Below, piece by piece: positions 16,456 to 24,841 of a DNA stretch of 43,343 nt. Positions within the stretch are counted from its first letter, which is position 1, and every line of letters starts with the position of its first letter. Origin of the DNA: Flavobacterium sp. (GTDB lineage: Bacteria; Bacteroidota; Bacteroidia; Flavobacteriales; Flavobacteriaceae); assembly GCA_030153045.1 (NCBI GenBank), contig JASLID010000028.1:1-43343 (forward strand), written 5' to 3'. A program made the translations under genes and the position numbers. Under the pieces are notes generated by a model, which was given only the letters and a program-made list of their open reading frames with translations, was not told where the DNA came from and ran no database searches.

Positions 16456-17004
16456 TTACTCTCTTTCTTCGTAAATTTTCAGCAAGTTAGTCACTGTATT
16501 CCAGTTGCGAATGGTTGCCGTTACATTTAATTTCTTCTCTATATACTTTTGATCTAATCTTGTTTTTCCTGCACCGACATCGTATTTAATGTAAATTCGG
16601 CTACTGTCAATACTGGCTTCATCGGGTTTAAATTGACTAATCTTTAATTCGTTTAATGCTGAAGCATTCAATTCTTTGGAAATAAAAGCGACATATAATT
16701 TCTTAGTATCTATTTCCTTTTCTTTTAAATACAGATTGTTTTTAAAACAAACTTCCAAATCTTCTTTGCCGATTACTATCGTTGGTACATCATGACCAAA
16801 CACTTTAAAAATTTCTTGTTTAATAGTAAAACCAACACTTGGTCCGTTTTCTTCTTCCGAATCGACAAATACATTCCCTGATTGGATGTAGGTTTGCACA
16901 TTTTGAAAACCAATATTTTCCAAGGCACTTTTCAATGCCTCCATTTTAATCATATTATGTCCGGAAACATTGATTCCGCGAAGAAGAGCAAGGTGTGTTT
17001 TCAT
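16456..17004 (-). CDS. DUF1697 protein
   Basis: 182 aa from the ATG at 17004 (MKTHLALLRGINVSGHNMIKM), which is where the family begins; the open frame runs a further 45 codons upstream but lacks family features. Typical DUF1697 phrases: RGINVSGHN at the N-terminus and VQTYIQSGNVFVDS near residue 40. The function is unknown. It is transcribed divergently from rlmD across a 71-bp gap. Confidence 0.88.
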   Translation of the reverse strand: MKTHLALLRGINVSGHNMIKMEALKSALENIGFQNVQTYIQSGNVFVDSEEENGPSVGFTIKQEIFKVFGHDVPTIVIGKEDLEVCFKNNLYLKEKEIDTKKLYVAFISKELNASALNELKISQFKPDEASIDSSRIYIKYDVGAGKTRLDQKYIEKKLNVTATIRNWNTVTNLLKIYEERE

Positions 17005-17063
17005 TTTATCTTTGAAATTTGGTATAAATGTAAAATAATTTATCAAATCCAACCAACAATCCT

Positions 17064-17071
17064 TATTTTTG
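17064..17071 (+). promoter_or_regulatory. -7 box (TATTTTTG) just before rlmD
   Basis: Exact TAnnTTTG ending 4 bp before the ATG at 17076. If used, transcription would start at or next to the ATG, giving a leaderless mRNA. No -33 TTG was found. Confidence 0.3.
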
Positions 17072-17075
17072 CCCC

Positions 17076-18488
17076 ATGGGAAGAAAGAATACAGATAAAA
17101 TCGTTTTTGATACGGTAAAAGTCCTTGATGCGGGTGCAAAAGGCGTTTCGGTGGCGAAAGCTCCTGATGGTAAAGTAATTTTTATTTCGAATGTCGTGCC
17201 TGGCGATGTCGTTGATGTGCAAACTTTCAAGAAGCGTAAAGCGTATTATGAAGGAAAAGCAATCAATTTTCACGAATATTCTGAACACAGAACAGAACCT
17301 GTTTGCGAGCACTTTGGTGTTTGTGGTGGCTGCAAATGGCAGAATATGAAGTATGAACAACAGTTGTTCTATAAGAATAACGAAGTTTACAACAACTTAA
17401 AACGTATTGGAAAAATTGAAATGCCGGAATTTGAACCCATTTTAGGTTCTGAGAAGCAGTTTTTCTACAGAAATAAAATGGAATTTGGGTTTTCTAACGC
17501 ACGTTGGATGACCGAAGCCGAAATTAAAAGCGATCAGGATTTTGACGATAAAAATGCTTTAGGTTTCCATATTCCTAAAATGTGGGACAAAATTTTAGAT
17601 ATCACGAAATGTCATTTACAAGAAGATCCATCGAATGCGATTCGTAACGAAATTCGTCGTTTTGCTATCGAAAATGACTTGCCTTTTTTCAATCCTAGAA
17701 ATCACGAAGGATTATTGCGAACATTAATGATTCGTACTACTTCAACAGGTGAAATCATGGTATTGATTCAATTTTTTGAAGAAAACAAACCACAGCGTGA
17801 ATTGATTTTGAATCATTTGGCGGAAACATTTCCTCAAATTACTTCTTTACAATATGTCATCAATGGTAAGCCAAATGATACCATTTACGATCAAGACGTA
17901 AAATTATTCAAAGGTCGTGATTACATTTTGGAAGAAATGGAAGGCTTGAATTTTAGCATCAATGCCAAATCTTTCTACCAAACCAATTCGGAACAAGCTT
18001 ACGAATTATACAAAATAACACGTGATTTTGCTGGATTAACAGGAAATGAACTGGTTTACGATTTATATACAGGAACAGGAACTATTGCACAATTCGTTTC
18101 TAAACAAGCGAAGAAAGTAATTGGTGTAGAAGCTGTTCCAGAAGCCATTGCCGATGCGAAAGAAAACGCAAAACGTAATAATATTACGAATTGTGAGTTC
18201 TTTGTTGGTGATATGAAAAATGTTTTCAACGAAAGTTTCATCAAAACACACGGACATCCAGATGTGATTATTACCGACCCACCACGTGACGGAATGCATG
18301 CGGATGTTGTGAAACAAATCTTGAACATTGCTCCGGAAAAAGTAGTGTATGTGAGCTGTAATTCGGCGACACAAGCACGTGACTTGGCGTTAATGGACGA
18401 AATGTACAAAGTCACTCGTGTGCGACCAGTAGATATGTTCCCGCAAACGCATCACGTAGAAAATGTTGTACTTTTGGAAAAACGATAA
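17076..18488 (+). CDS. rlmD: 23S rRNA (uracil-C5)-methyltransferase RlmD
   Basis: 470 aa. The TRAM-like domain is near residues 7-70. A [4Fe-4S] motif of Cys77, Cys83, Cys86 (CEHFGVCGGCKWQ) and Cys179 (ITKCHLQ) matches RlmD. Further on come the SAM motif YDLYTGTGTIAQFVS and DPPRDGMH, and the catalytic Cys of YVSCNSATQARDL near 430. The family adds 5-methyl to a uracil of 23S rRNA (U1939 in E. coli). Whether this paralogue acts there or on another uracil is inference. It is followed by a 9-bp gap and the DUF6452 gene. Confidence 0.95.
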   Translation: MGRKNTDKIVFDTVKVLDAGAKGVSVAKAPDGKVIFISNVVPGDVVDVQTFKKRKAYYEGKAINFHEYSEHRTEPVCEHFGVCGGCKWQNMKYEQQLFYKNNEVYNNLKRIGKIEMPEFEPILGSEKQFFYRNKMEFGFSNARWMTEAEIKSDQDFDDKNALGFHIPKMWDKILDITKCHLQEDPSNAIRNEIRRFAIENDLPFFNPRNHEGLLRTLMIRTTSTGEIMVLIQFFEENKPQRELILNHLAETFPQITSLQYVINGKPNDTIYDQDVKLFKGRDYILEEMEGLNFSINAKSFYQTNSEQAYELYKITRDFAGLTGNELVYDLYTGTGTIAQFVSKQAKKVIGVEAVPEAIADAKENAKRNNITNCEFFVGDMKNVFNESFIKTHGHPDVIITDPPRDGMHADVVKQILNIAPEKVVYVSCNSATQARDLALMDEMYKVTRVRPVDMFPQTHHVENVVLLEKR

Positions 18489-18497
18489 TTAATTTCA

Positions 18498-19001
18498 ATG
18501 AAAAAATTAATTTTAGCTTCAATTGTCTTAGTAACCGCATTTTCTTTATGGAACTGCGAAAAGGATGACATATGTGAAGATGGAACGCCAACAACACCTA
18601 GAATGATTGTTGAGTTTTATGACAATAATAATCCAACTTTAAAAAAGACGGTTACTAATTTAGCTATTGTTGCTGAAGGATTAACGGATACTTTAAATTT
18701 TAATGGTGTGAGTAAAGTTGAAATTCCATTAAAAGTAACGGATGATATCACAAAATTTAATTTCATTTTAGATTCAAACAATCCAATATTATCGCTAAGA
18801 AATGAAGACAAACTAGATATTAATTACACACATAATGATGTTTTTATATCTAGAGCTTGTGGCTATAAAACTGCTTTTACATTAAATAATCCTAATGGAA
18901 TTATATTAAATTCTGATTCAAGTGAATGGATTCAGCAAATTGATATTCAACAATATAATATTTTAAATGAAGATGAAGTTCATGTTAAAATTTTCTTTTA
19001 G
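18498..19001 (+). CDS. DUF6452 lipoprotein
   Basis: 167 aa. The leader MKKLILASIVLVTAFSLWNC ends in a Cys at position 20, so it is a probable lipoprotein. The phrase CEDGTPTTPRMIVEFYDNNN is a DUF6452 hallmark. The rest is beta-rich, with a second Cys near residue 120 (RACGYK). It starts 9 bp after rlmD and its last 35 bp overlap the DUF6048 gene, an order recurrent in Flavobacteriia. The function is unknown; an envelope role is inferred. Confidence 0.85.
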   Translation: MKKLILASIVLVTAFSLWNCEKDDICEDGTPTTPRMIVEFYDNNNPTLKKTVTNLAIVAEGLTDTLNFNGVSKVEIPLKVTDDITKFNFILDSNNPILSLRNEDKLDINYTHNDVFISRACGYKTAFTLNNPNGIILNSDSSEWIQQIDIQQYNILNEDEVHVKIFF

Positions 19002-19677
19002 TATTGTCCTCCTGTTTTTATCTTTAGGTGTTTTAGCTCAGGATAAAAAAACGGATACAATTACTGCAAAGCCACAACGATATGGTCTACGTGTTGGTGT
19101 CGATTTATCTAAATTAGCACGAACCTTTTATGAGAAAGATTATAAAGGGTTGGAAATTGTAGGTGATTATCGATTAACACGAAAAATGTACATCGCTGGA
19201 GAAATAGGAAACGAAAATAAAACAGTTGATGACGACCGAGTAAATTTTACTACTAAAGGGACTTATTTTAAAGTAGGTTTCGATCATAATTCGTATGAAA
19301 ACTGGTTGGATATGGAAAACATGATTCATATTGGTTTAAGATATGGAGTAAGTTCATTTAGTCAAGAATTAAACAGTTATAAAATATACAATACGTCCAC
19401 TTATTTTCCAGTAACTCCTCCCGTTACGGCAGAAACTAAGTACGATGGATTATCAGCTCATTGGGCTGAAGTCGTGGCAGGAATTAAAGCCGAAGTAATC
19501 AATAATTTATATGTTGGCTTTAGTTTCAGACTGAATTATTTGGTTGCTGAAAAAAAACCGGAAAACTTTGACAATCTTTACATCCCTGGGTTTAACCGAA
19601 CATACGACGGAAAGTTTGGAGTAGGATTTAATTACACTATTAGTTATTTTATTCCTTTGTATAAGTCTAGAAAATAA
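18967..19677 (+). CDS. DUF6048 outer-membrane-like protein
   Basis: 236 aa. A signal peptide ends at about residue 25 (LKFSFSIVLLFLSLGVLAQ). The mature part has alternating strands, with YGLRVGVDLSKLA, YIAGEIGNENK and a C-terminal hydrophobic strand ISYFIPLYKS: an eight-strand-like barrel. Three in-frame ATGs (18967, 18973, 18982) are possible; the first is given. It overlaps the DUF6452 gene in another frame, so the two are probably coupled. A strong hairpin follows. Confidence 0.82.
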   Translation: MKMKFMLKFSFSIVLLFLSLGVLAQDKKTDTITAKPQRYGLRVGVDLSKLARTFYEKDYKGLEIVGDYRLTRKMYIAGEIGNENKTVDDDRVNFTTKGTYFKVGFDHNSYENWLDMENMIHIGLRYGVSSFSQELNSYKIYNTSTYFPVTPPVTAETKYDGLSAHWAEVVAGIKAEVINNLYVGFSFRLNYLVAEKKPENFDNLYIPGFNRTYDGKFGVGFNYTISYFIPLYKSRK

Positions 19678-19718
19678 AAAAATCCAAATTCAACTTTATG
19701 TTTGAATTTGGATTTTTT
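19677..19718 (+). terminator. Terminator after the DUF6048 gene
   Basis: AATCCAAATTCAA / TTGAATTTGGATT (19681-19693 and 19702-19714), flanked by A-run and T-run; a 17-bp stem with the A-T pairs. Confidence 0.9.
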
Positions 19719-19777
19719 TATTTAGATATCTTTTTTGGATTCCTACTCCTGATTTTCTGATATTTACTACTACCCTC

Positions 19778-19805
19778 TAACATTTGAAATAAATTACAAA
19801 TGTTA
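19778..19805. repeat. Inverted repeat TAACATTTG/CAAATGTTA
   Basis: Perfect 9-bp arms (19778-19786 and 19797-19805) separated by 10 bp. Arm spacing fits a dimeric regulator, but no gene partner is evident. It may be an operator. Confidence 0.5.
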
Positions 19806-19844
19806 CAACTCAACCTTGCAACTTCCTTTCTAAATTTTATTTTT

Positions 19845-19863
19845 TTTACGGAAAAACCGTAAA
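19845..19863. repeat. Palindrome TTTACGG-AAAAA-CCGTAAA
   Basis: Perfect 7-bp arms around five A. It lies 208 bp upstream of the GH76-like start. It is a plausible operator; not followed by a proper T-run, so not read as a terminator. Confidence 0.5.
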
Positions 19864-20071
19864 TACTAAGTGCAGAATAACATTAACTTTAATTTGTAAT
19901 TCTGTATGCAAATACCCATACAGTCATTTCTTTTTTTACCCTAAAGAATTCCTCTAGACTCTGCTTTGGAGACGTTCTCCTATAAGTTCCAAAAATAATT
20001 TACAAAAACAGAATCAAAGCGGAAGCTATACGTTTAAAGATATCGTAAATATTAACAATAAATAAATAACT

Positions 20072-21433
20072 ATGGAAACAGAAAACAAATTAAAAGAAAT
20101 GACCACATCAACCTCTTTGAATGAAGCATATAAATGCTACCTAAACCTAAGACCAAATTTTACTGCACCGAGCAATGAAGGGTATTGGATCTTGGGATGT
20201 ATTTTAGACAGTATGATTGATTTTTTAAATCTGGCCGGACAACAAGGAATTGTGCCGTATGACGAAGGCCGAAAGTTTTTAAATGCAGCGGCAACTTGTT
20301 ACACAACCAATCAGAAGCAAGGGGAATGGTATGATGATTGGGCATGGTGGGGAAATTCTACAGCAAAAGTATATAGTCCAAAATACAGTAATCTCTTTGG
20401 TTCAGATCCAATATTGCAAAATAACTTTAAAATAATATGCAAGCAGACTTTTGAATTTGTAAAAACAGGAAAAGTTCCTTACTTGCCGATGGATGAATCG
20501 GGATATGTAGGAACATTTAAAGCTTATAACTATGCTAAGGAAATGGCGGTGAGCAATCCAGGTCAGGGTTGGGAACAAATTGTACAAGATGCTGAACCGG
20601 TTTGGAATATTGGATGCTGGCAAGCCCCAATGAAACCAACACCTGCCTCTTATAACCCGTTTAGTGCTGGGCTAGGACCTTTTCAAGACTCTGTCATCAA
20701 TGGTTTGTTTTATATGTTAACTCAACGAACACTTAATCAGGCAGGTTTGGGCACACAGACCGAAGTGGACGAAATGACACTTTTTTATAGCAATTGGATG
20801 GGTTTATCTTCTCCTACAGCACTCCAACCGGAGCAAAAGTTGTTTTGCCAATTGGATAAAAATGCAGGATTGTTTCGAGAGCGTGTTAGCATTTATAAAA
20901 ATGGTAGTACGGTTAACGGATATAACCCCAATCTGATATGGACTGGCGACCAGGGATTAATGCTGTGCGCATTAACCGAGCTGTATTATAAACAAAACGG
21001 TGCACAACAAGAAGCTACATTGAATTTAATTTCATTTGTAATTAATGGGGTATTCAATTATGCGCTTGGTAATTATCTTGCACATACTGATGTTATTATA
21101 CCATGGTGCAATCTTAATTTGGACAGGGATCATCAACCGGGTCCACCTCCGGGAACACCATTTATGTATGATCCTGGAGATTATTTTTCCGGGACTGGTA
21201 TTTTTATGCGTGGGTTGCTGGAAGCTTCCAGCATTCCTTCAATAAAACAGCTTATCGGTTCACCTCAAATACAACAAGTATTGAGTAATACCTTGTCAGC
21301 GTTGATGGATGGCAATACATACATGCATTTTATATTTGATGGTAATGCTCCTGGCAATTCACACAGATGGTTCAACGATTTCAACAAGATGGCTACTTTA
21401 TTAGTTGCCAATCAGTTGTTAACAGAACAATAA
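20072..21433 (+). CDS. GH76-like glycosidase-fold protein, no signal peptide
   Basis: 453 aa. Its motif order matches GH76 (alpha-1,6-mannanase): EGYWILGCILDSMIDFL near 36-52, WYDDWAWWGNS at 86-96 with the adjacent Asp88-Asp89 pair where GH76 has its catalytic DD, WNIGCWQAP then GPFQDSVINGLFYML near 178-216, and IWTGDQGLMLCALTELYY at 289-306. GH76 enzymes are usually exported, yet the N-terminus METENKLKEMTTSTSL has no signal. By eye its G+C is higher than the neighbours'. The assignment is by motif only. It ends 20 bp before a large inverted repeat. Confidence 0.6.
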   Translation: METENKLKEMTTSTSLNEAYKCYLNLRPNFTAPSNEGYWILGCILDSMIDFLNLAGQQGIVPYDEGRKFLNAAATCYTTNQKQGEWYDDWAWWGNSTAKVYSPKYSNLFGSDPILQNNFKIICKQTFEFVKTGKVPYLPMDESGYVGTFKAYNYAKEMAVSNPGQGWEQIVQDAEPVWNIGCWQAPMKPTPASYNPFSAGLGPFQDSVINGLFYMLTQRTLNQAGLGTQTEVDEMTLFYSNWMGLSSPTALQPEQKLFCQLDKNAGLFRERVSIYKNGSTVNGYNPNLIWTGDQGLMLCALTELYYKQNGAQQEATLNLISFVINGVFNYALGNYLAHTDVIIPWCNLNLDRDHQPGPPPGTPFMYDPGDYFSGTGIFMRGLLEASSIPSIKQLIGSPQIQQVLSNTLSALMDGNTYMHFIFDGNAPGNSHRWFNDFNKMATLLVANQLLTEQ

Positions 21434-21452
21434 TTATAAATCCAAAAAGAAA

Positions 21453-21584
21453 AACGGTTTATGACAGCAAGTTTGCTCTATGTGGGCAATATCATAAATT
21501 GAGTGTTAGGGTTTCCTAATAAACATTTGTTTTGCCGGGAAACCCTTCTACGAAAATCCACACAGCGCAAACTTGTAAACCGTT
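21453..21584. repeat. 132-nt multi-arm inverted repeat downstream of the GH76-like gene
   Basis: Arms: AACGGTTTA (21453-21461) with TAAACCGTT (21576-21584); CAAGTTTGC (21468-21476) with GCAAACTTG (21567-21575); TGTGG (21481-21485) with CCACA (21558-21562); AGGGTTTCC (21508-21516) with GGAAACCCT (21538-21546). Six unpaired bases (TGACAG) interrupt only the left side of the outer stem. It resembles an attC-like or transposon-end hairpin in shape; there is no recognised family or integrase nearby. Confidence 0.75.
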
Positions 21585-21624
21585 ATTGGTAAGTTAAACA
21601 CAAAGAGGAGAATTCAATAACTTA

Positions 21625-21808
21625 ATGCAACAAATGATTGGGTTGTTGGAATATTTCCAAAACATTTTAGATTTTTGAGTTTCAGGATTTAGGTAGTGGA
21701 GGGTATGATGATTTTGAAAATTTAGAGCCTGGAACTCAATTTAAATTCATATCTGGAGACCAAGGTGCCACAATAGAAGAATATACTTGTGATGAAATAG
21801 TTATTTAA
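21625..21808 (+). pseudogene. Small ORF broken by a one-base frameshift
   Basis: The ATG at 21625 reads 17 codons (MQQMIGLLEYFQNILDF) to a TGA at 21676. If one T of the T5 run at 21672-21676 is dropped, the frame continues EFQDLGSGGYDDFENLEPG and on through FKFISGDQ to TAA at 21806-21808, giving one coherent protein of about 60 aa. The downstream frame has no start of its own. It could be a decayed gene, a sequencing error or slippage. No family is recognised; the acidic composition is noted. Confidence 0.45.
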
Positions 21809-21835
21809 CGATTCATAACAACCATCATGTGATAA

Positions 21836-22069
21836 TTATTTTATCTCCTGAAATCCTTTCATAAACAACCATTTCATAAATAATTTCTCTCCGTCTTTCG
21901 TTTGAACGGTTTGAAATTTTGGTGCTAAAAGTGTTCCTACAACAAACGCTGTAATAGGTATCCAATACCCTTTTAAATTAGTGTACTCTCCAACTAAATA
22001 TCGCACTCCAAAAAAGATTATGGCAAACCCAATGAAGTTATAAACGAATGCTTTTGTTTTCTTTGACAT
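21836..22069 (-). CDS. Small two-helix membrane protein
   Basis: 77 aa. Two hydrophobic segments (about 9-28 FVYNFIGFAIIFFGVRYLVG and 35-50 WIPITAFVVGTLLAPKF) and a soluble tail of about 26 residues. No family name is assigned; similar proteins occur across Flavobacteria next to RNA methyltransferases, as recalled. It lies 10 bp downstream of the methyltransferase gene on the same strand and is probably co-transcribed. Confidence 0.7.
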   Translation of the reverse strand: MSKKTKAFVYNFIGFAIIFFGVRYLVGEYTNLKGYWIPITAFVVGTLLAPKFQTVQTKDGEKLFMKWLFMKGFQEIK

Positions 22070-22079
22070 GACTATGCTA

Positions 22080-23252
22080 TTACTCGTTATCAGTATTATT
22101 TACTTGAAATTTTGTTCTCTTACTTCCTTCATACATTTCGTATTTCACCAATCGTGCTTCTAAACTTCCGTTAAAAAGTTTGATTTTACGCGAAGGTTTC
22201 AATCCTACATATTTTAAGGCTTCTAAATTTGCTGTAATAAACCAAGCATTTGTATTTGGGTAACTTTGCTTCAAGGTATCCCCTATTTCTCTGTAAAAAC
22301 GTTCCAAATGAATGTCTAGTCTTTCTCCATAAGGCGGATTAAAAACCATATGCAACGGCCCTTGATTTTCTTTGGCACTATCAAAAAAGTTTTGCTCTGA
22401 AATCGTTACATATTCATCCAAATTAGCGTTTCTGATATTGTCTTTCGCTTTCTGAACGGCACTTGGTGCTTTGTCGTATCCTTTAATAGTGTAATGAAAC
22501 TCTTTAACTTTCTTCATTAATGAATTCATGATTTGGTCAAACAATTCGTTATCCCAATCGTTCCATTTTTCGAAAGCAAATTCTTTACGATTGATATTTG
22601 CCGGAATATTACAAGCAATCATCGCTGCTTCTGCCAAAATAGTTCCTGAACCACACATGGGATCCATAAAATCACCTTGTCCTTCCCAACCTGAAAGTAA
22701 CAACATTCCAGCTGCTAAAACTTCGTTTATTGGTGCAATATTAGTAGCGGTTTTGTATCCACGTTGGTGCAATGAAGCCCCTGAACTGTCTAATGAAACC
22801 GAACATTGGTCTCTATCAATATGAATGTTAATACGTAAATCCGGGAAATCTTTTTCTACACTTGGTCTTTCTCCAAATTTTGCTTTAAACTGATCTACAA
22901 TCGCATCTTTACTTTTTTGAGCCACAAATTGTGTGTGCTTAAAATTATCCGAATGCACTGTAGTATCAATGACAAAAGTTGTTCTGGTACTTAAATATTG
23001 TGACCAGTCAATTCCTTGAATACCTTTGTATAAACTTTGCTCGTTAGTCGCTCTGAAATAATAAATTGGTTTTAATATTTTAAGCGCAGTTCTCAATGAT
23101 AAATTGGCTTTGTACATAAATCCTTTATCACCCACAAAACTGACCATTCTCGTGCCAATTTCCACATCCTGAGCGCCTAATAATTGTAGTTCTTTTGCTA
23201 ATATTTCTTCGAAACCAAAAAAAGTTTTGGCAATCATTTTAAAATTTCCCAT
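22080..23252 (-). CDS. THUMP-domain class I RNA methyltransferase (RlmL-N type)
   Basis: 390 aa from the ATG at 23252 (MGNFKMIAKTFFGFEEILAKEL), the usual start; the longer frame adds eight residues. A THUMP region lies at about 40-160. The methyltransferase half contains FMDPMCGSGTILAEAAMIACN (SAM motif I) and FNPPYGERL (the N-P-P-Y that grips the target base), as in the m2G2445-type RlmL N-terminal half. It likely methylates a guanine N2 in rRNA; the exact position is inference. Upstream of the small membrane gene in one operon. Confidence 0.9.
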   Translation of the reverse strand: MGNFKMIAKTFFGFEEILAKELQLLGAQDVEIGTRMVSFVGDKGFMYKANLSLRTALKILKPIYYFRATNEQSLYKGIQGIDWSQYLSTRTTFVIDTTVHSDNFKHTQFVAQKSKDAIVDQFKAKFGERPSVEKDFPDLRINIHIDRDQCSVSLDSSGASLHQRGYKTATNIAPINEVLAAGMLLLSGWEGQGDFMDPMCGSGTILAEAAMIACNIPANINRKEFAFEKWNDWDNELFDQIMNSLMKKVKEFHYTIKGYDKAPSAVQKAKDNIRNANLDEYVTISEQNFFDSAKENQGPLHMVFNPPYGERLDIHLERFYREIGDTLKQSYPNTNAWFITANLEALKYVGLKPSRKIKLFNGSLEARLVKYEMYEGSKRTKFQVNNTDNE

Positions 23253-23371
23253 TTTCAATATCAATGACAATTGCAATATTCAATTACAATGCTAAAATTA
23301 ATAAACTTACAACTTTGAGAATCTCAATAAAACTCTATGAATCTCTGTGTAATTTTTCTGCAAAAATACAT

Positions 23372-23379
23372 TAAATTTG
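23372..23379 (+). promoter_or_regulatory. -7 box (TAAATTTG) of the methyltransferase gene
   Basis: Exact TAnnTTTG, ending 29 bp before the ATG at 23409, a usual distance in this group. The -33 element is not clear. Confidence 0.45.
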
Positions 23380-23408
23380 CAAGAATAGAATCTACTTGAA
23401 CTTTTATA

Positions 23409-24173
23409 ATGTCAGAAAAGCATAATCCACAAACTAACGACCAACAATCCTCAGCCGAAAACTGGTTTGCCTCTTGGTTTAATTCTCCTTATTACCACAT
23501 TTTATACAAAGATAGAAACGATGCCGAAGCTCAAGTTTTTATGGATAATCTAACACATTATTTAAATCTTCCTGAAGAGGCTAAAATATTAGACTTAGCT
23601 TGTGGAAAAGGACGTCATTCAATTTATTTAAACGAATTAGGTTATGATGTTACTGGTACCGATTTATCTGAAAATAGCATAGCTGAAGCTTCAAAATCAA
23701 GTAACGAAAAATTGCATTTCAAAGTGCACGACATGCGTGTTCCTTTTGATGAGAAATACGATGCAGTTTTTAACTTATTTACGAGTTTTGGATATTTTGA
23801 TAATGACGAAGACAATTTCAAAACATTATCTGCTATTAAAGACAGTTTAACTGAATATGGTTTTGCAGTAATTGATTTCCTAAATGCCGATTATGTTATC
23901 AATAATTTAGTTCCGGAAGAAGTGAAAACCGTTGATGGCATTGACTTTCACATCAAACGTTACGTAAAAGACAATCATATTTGCAAAGAAATTGATTTTG
24001 AAGACCAAGGTGAAAAATTCCATTTTAAAGAAAAAGTTCAGGCTTTAAGGCTATCTGATTTTGAAACTATGATGGAAAAAGCCGATATTTATCTTTTGGA
24101 TATTTTTGGAGACTACAAACTCAAGAAATTCTTTAAAAACGAATCGGAACGTTTAATTATGATTTTTAAATAA
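23409..24173 (+). CDS. Class I SAM-dependent methyltransferase
   Basis: 254 aa. The SAM motif ILDLACGKGRHSIYLNELG near residue 60 is followed by GYDVTGTDLSENSI (acidic loop) and YDAVFNLFTSFGYF. The C-terminal part has no domain that names a substrate. It could act on a small molecule or a lipid. Its stop TAA overlaps the ATG of the ZIP gene (TAATG), so the pair is translationally coupled. Confidence 0.9.
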   Translation: MSEKHNPQTNDQQSSAENWFASWFNSPYYHILYKDRNDAEAQVFMDNLTHYLNLPEEAKILDLACGKGRHSIYLNELGYDVTGTDLSENSIAEASKSSNEKLHFKVHDMRVPFDEKYDAVFNLFTSFGYFDNDEDNFKTLSAIKDSLTEYGFAVIDFLNADYVINNLVPEEVKTVDGIDFHIKRYVKDNHICKEIDFEDQGEKFHFKEKVQALRLSDFETMMEKADIYLLDIFGDYKLKKFFKNESERLIMIFK

Positions 24174-24841
24174 TGAATTATATTTTACCCCTACTTTCGG
24201 TACTTTTAGGATATGCTATTGCCTTACTATTAAAGCCAAAAGGAAAGAAAAAATTAAAATTACTATTGGCTTTTAGCGGTTCGTTTCTGTTATCGCTAAC
24301 CGTTATTCATTTGCTTCCGGAGATTTACGAAAGTCATAATCATAGTGTTGGAATCTACATTATGATTGGGATTTTGTTCCAAATTATACTCGAGTTTTTC
24401 TCCAAAGGTGCCGAACACGGTCATGTGCACGGTCACGATAAAATGGCTCATATTCCATGGGCGCTTTTCATTAGTTTGTGTTTACACGCACTTTTAGAAG
24501 GTTTCCCTGTTGGACATCATCACGATTTAGCCCTGGGAATTGCGATTCACCACTTACCCATTGCTATCATTTTGACTACTTTTTTCCTGAATGCTGAGTT
24601 GAATAAAGTCGCTTTATTCCTATTCATGTTAACCTTTGCCATCATGACACCGTTAGGAACTTTGGTATCGGATAGTTTTCCTGTTTTAAATCAATATTAC
24701 ACAGAAATTACAGCGGTTGTTATTGGGATTTTATTTCATATTTCATCGACTATTATTTTTGAAAGCAGTGAAGGACATAAATTCAACATTGCTAAAATTT
24801 CGATGATTATTTTAGGAATTGGATTGGCGTGTTTTGTGTAA
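24173..24841 (+). CDS. ZIP family metal transporter
   Basis: 222 aa with about seven or eight hydrophobic segments. A His-rich loop (EHGHVHGHDKM) lies near residues 80-92. The conserved helix-IV/V metal motifs LCLHALLEGFPVGHHHD and LGIAIHHLPIAII are present. ZIP proteins import Zn2+, Fe2+ or Mn2+ into the cytoplasm. Coupled to the methyltransferase by a TAATG overlap. Its stop is followed at once by a repeat element (24842-24971). Confidence 0.92.
   Translation: MNYILPLLSVLLGYAIALLLKPKGKKKLKLLLAFSGSFLLSLTVIHLLPEIYESHNHSVGIYIMIGILFQIILEFFSKGAEHGHVHGHDKMAHIPWALFISLCLHALLEGFPVGHHHDLALGIAIHHLPIAIILTTFFLNAELNKVALFLFMLTFAIMTPLGTLVSDSFPVLNQYYTEITAVVIGILFHISSTIIFESSEGHKFNIAKISMIILGIGLACFV

Larger units (their letters stand above)
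19720..20071. other. Gene-free stretch before the GH76-like gene
   Basis: No ORF, RNA gene or repeat element seen. It holds two perfect dyads (19778-19805 and 19845-19863) and a small hairpin GGAGA-CGT-TCTCC near 19967-19979. The last 30 bp before the ATG are A-rich. It may mark an insertion boundary of the accessory block. Confidence 0.6.

Noticed and set aside
21453..21584. An integron attC site
   Set aside because: The shape is similar but the GTTRRRY/RYYYAAC boxes do not match and no integrase is in the window, so it is called only an inverted repeat.
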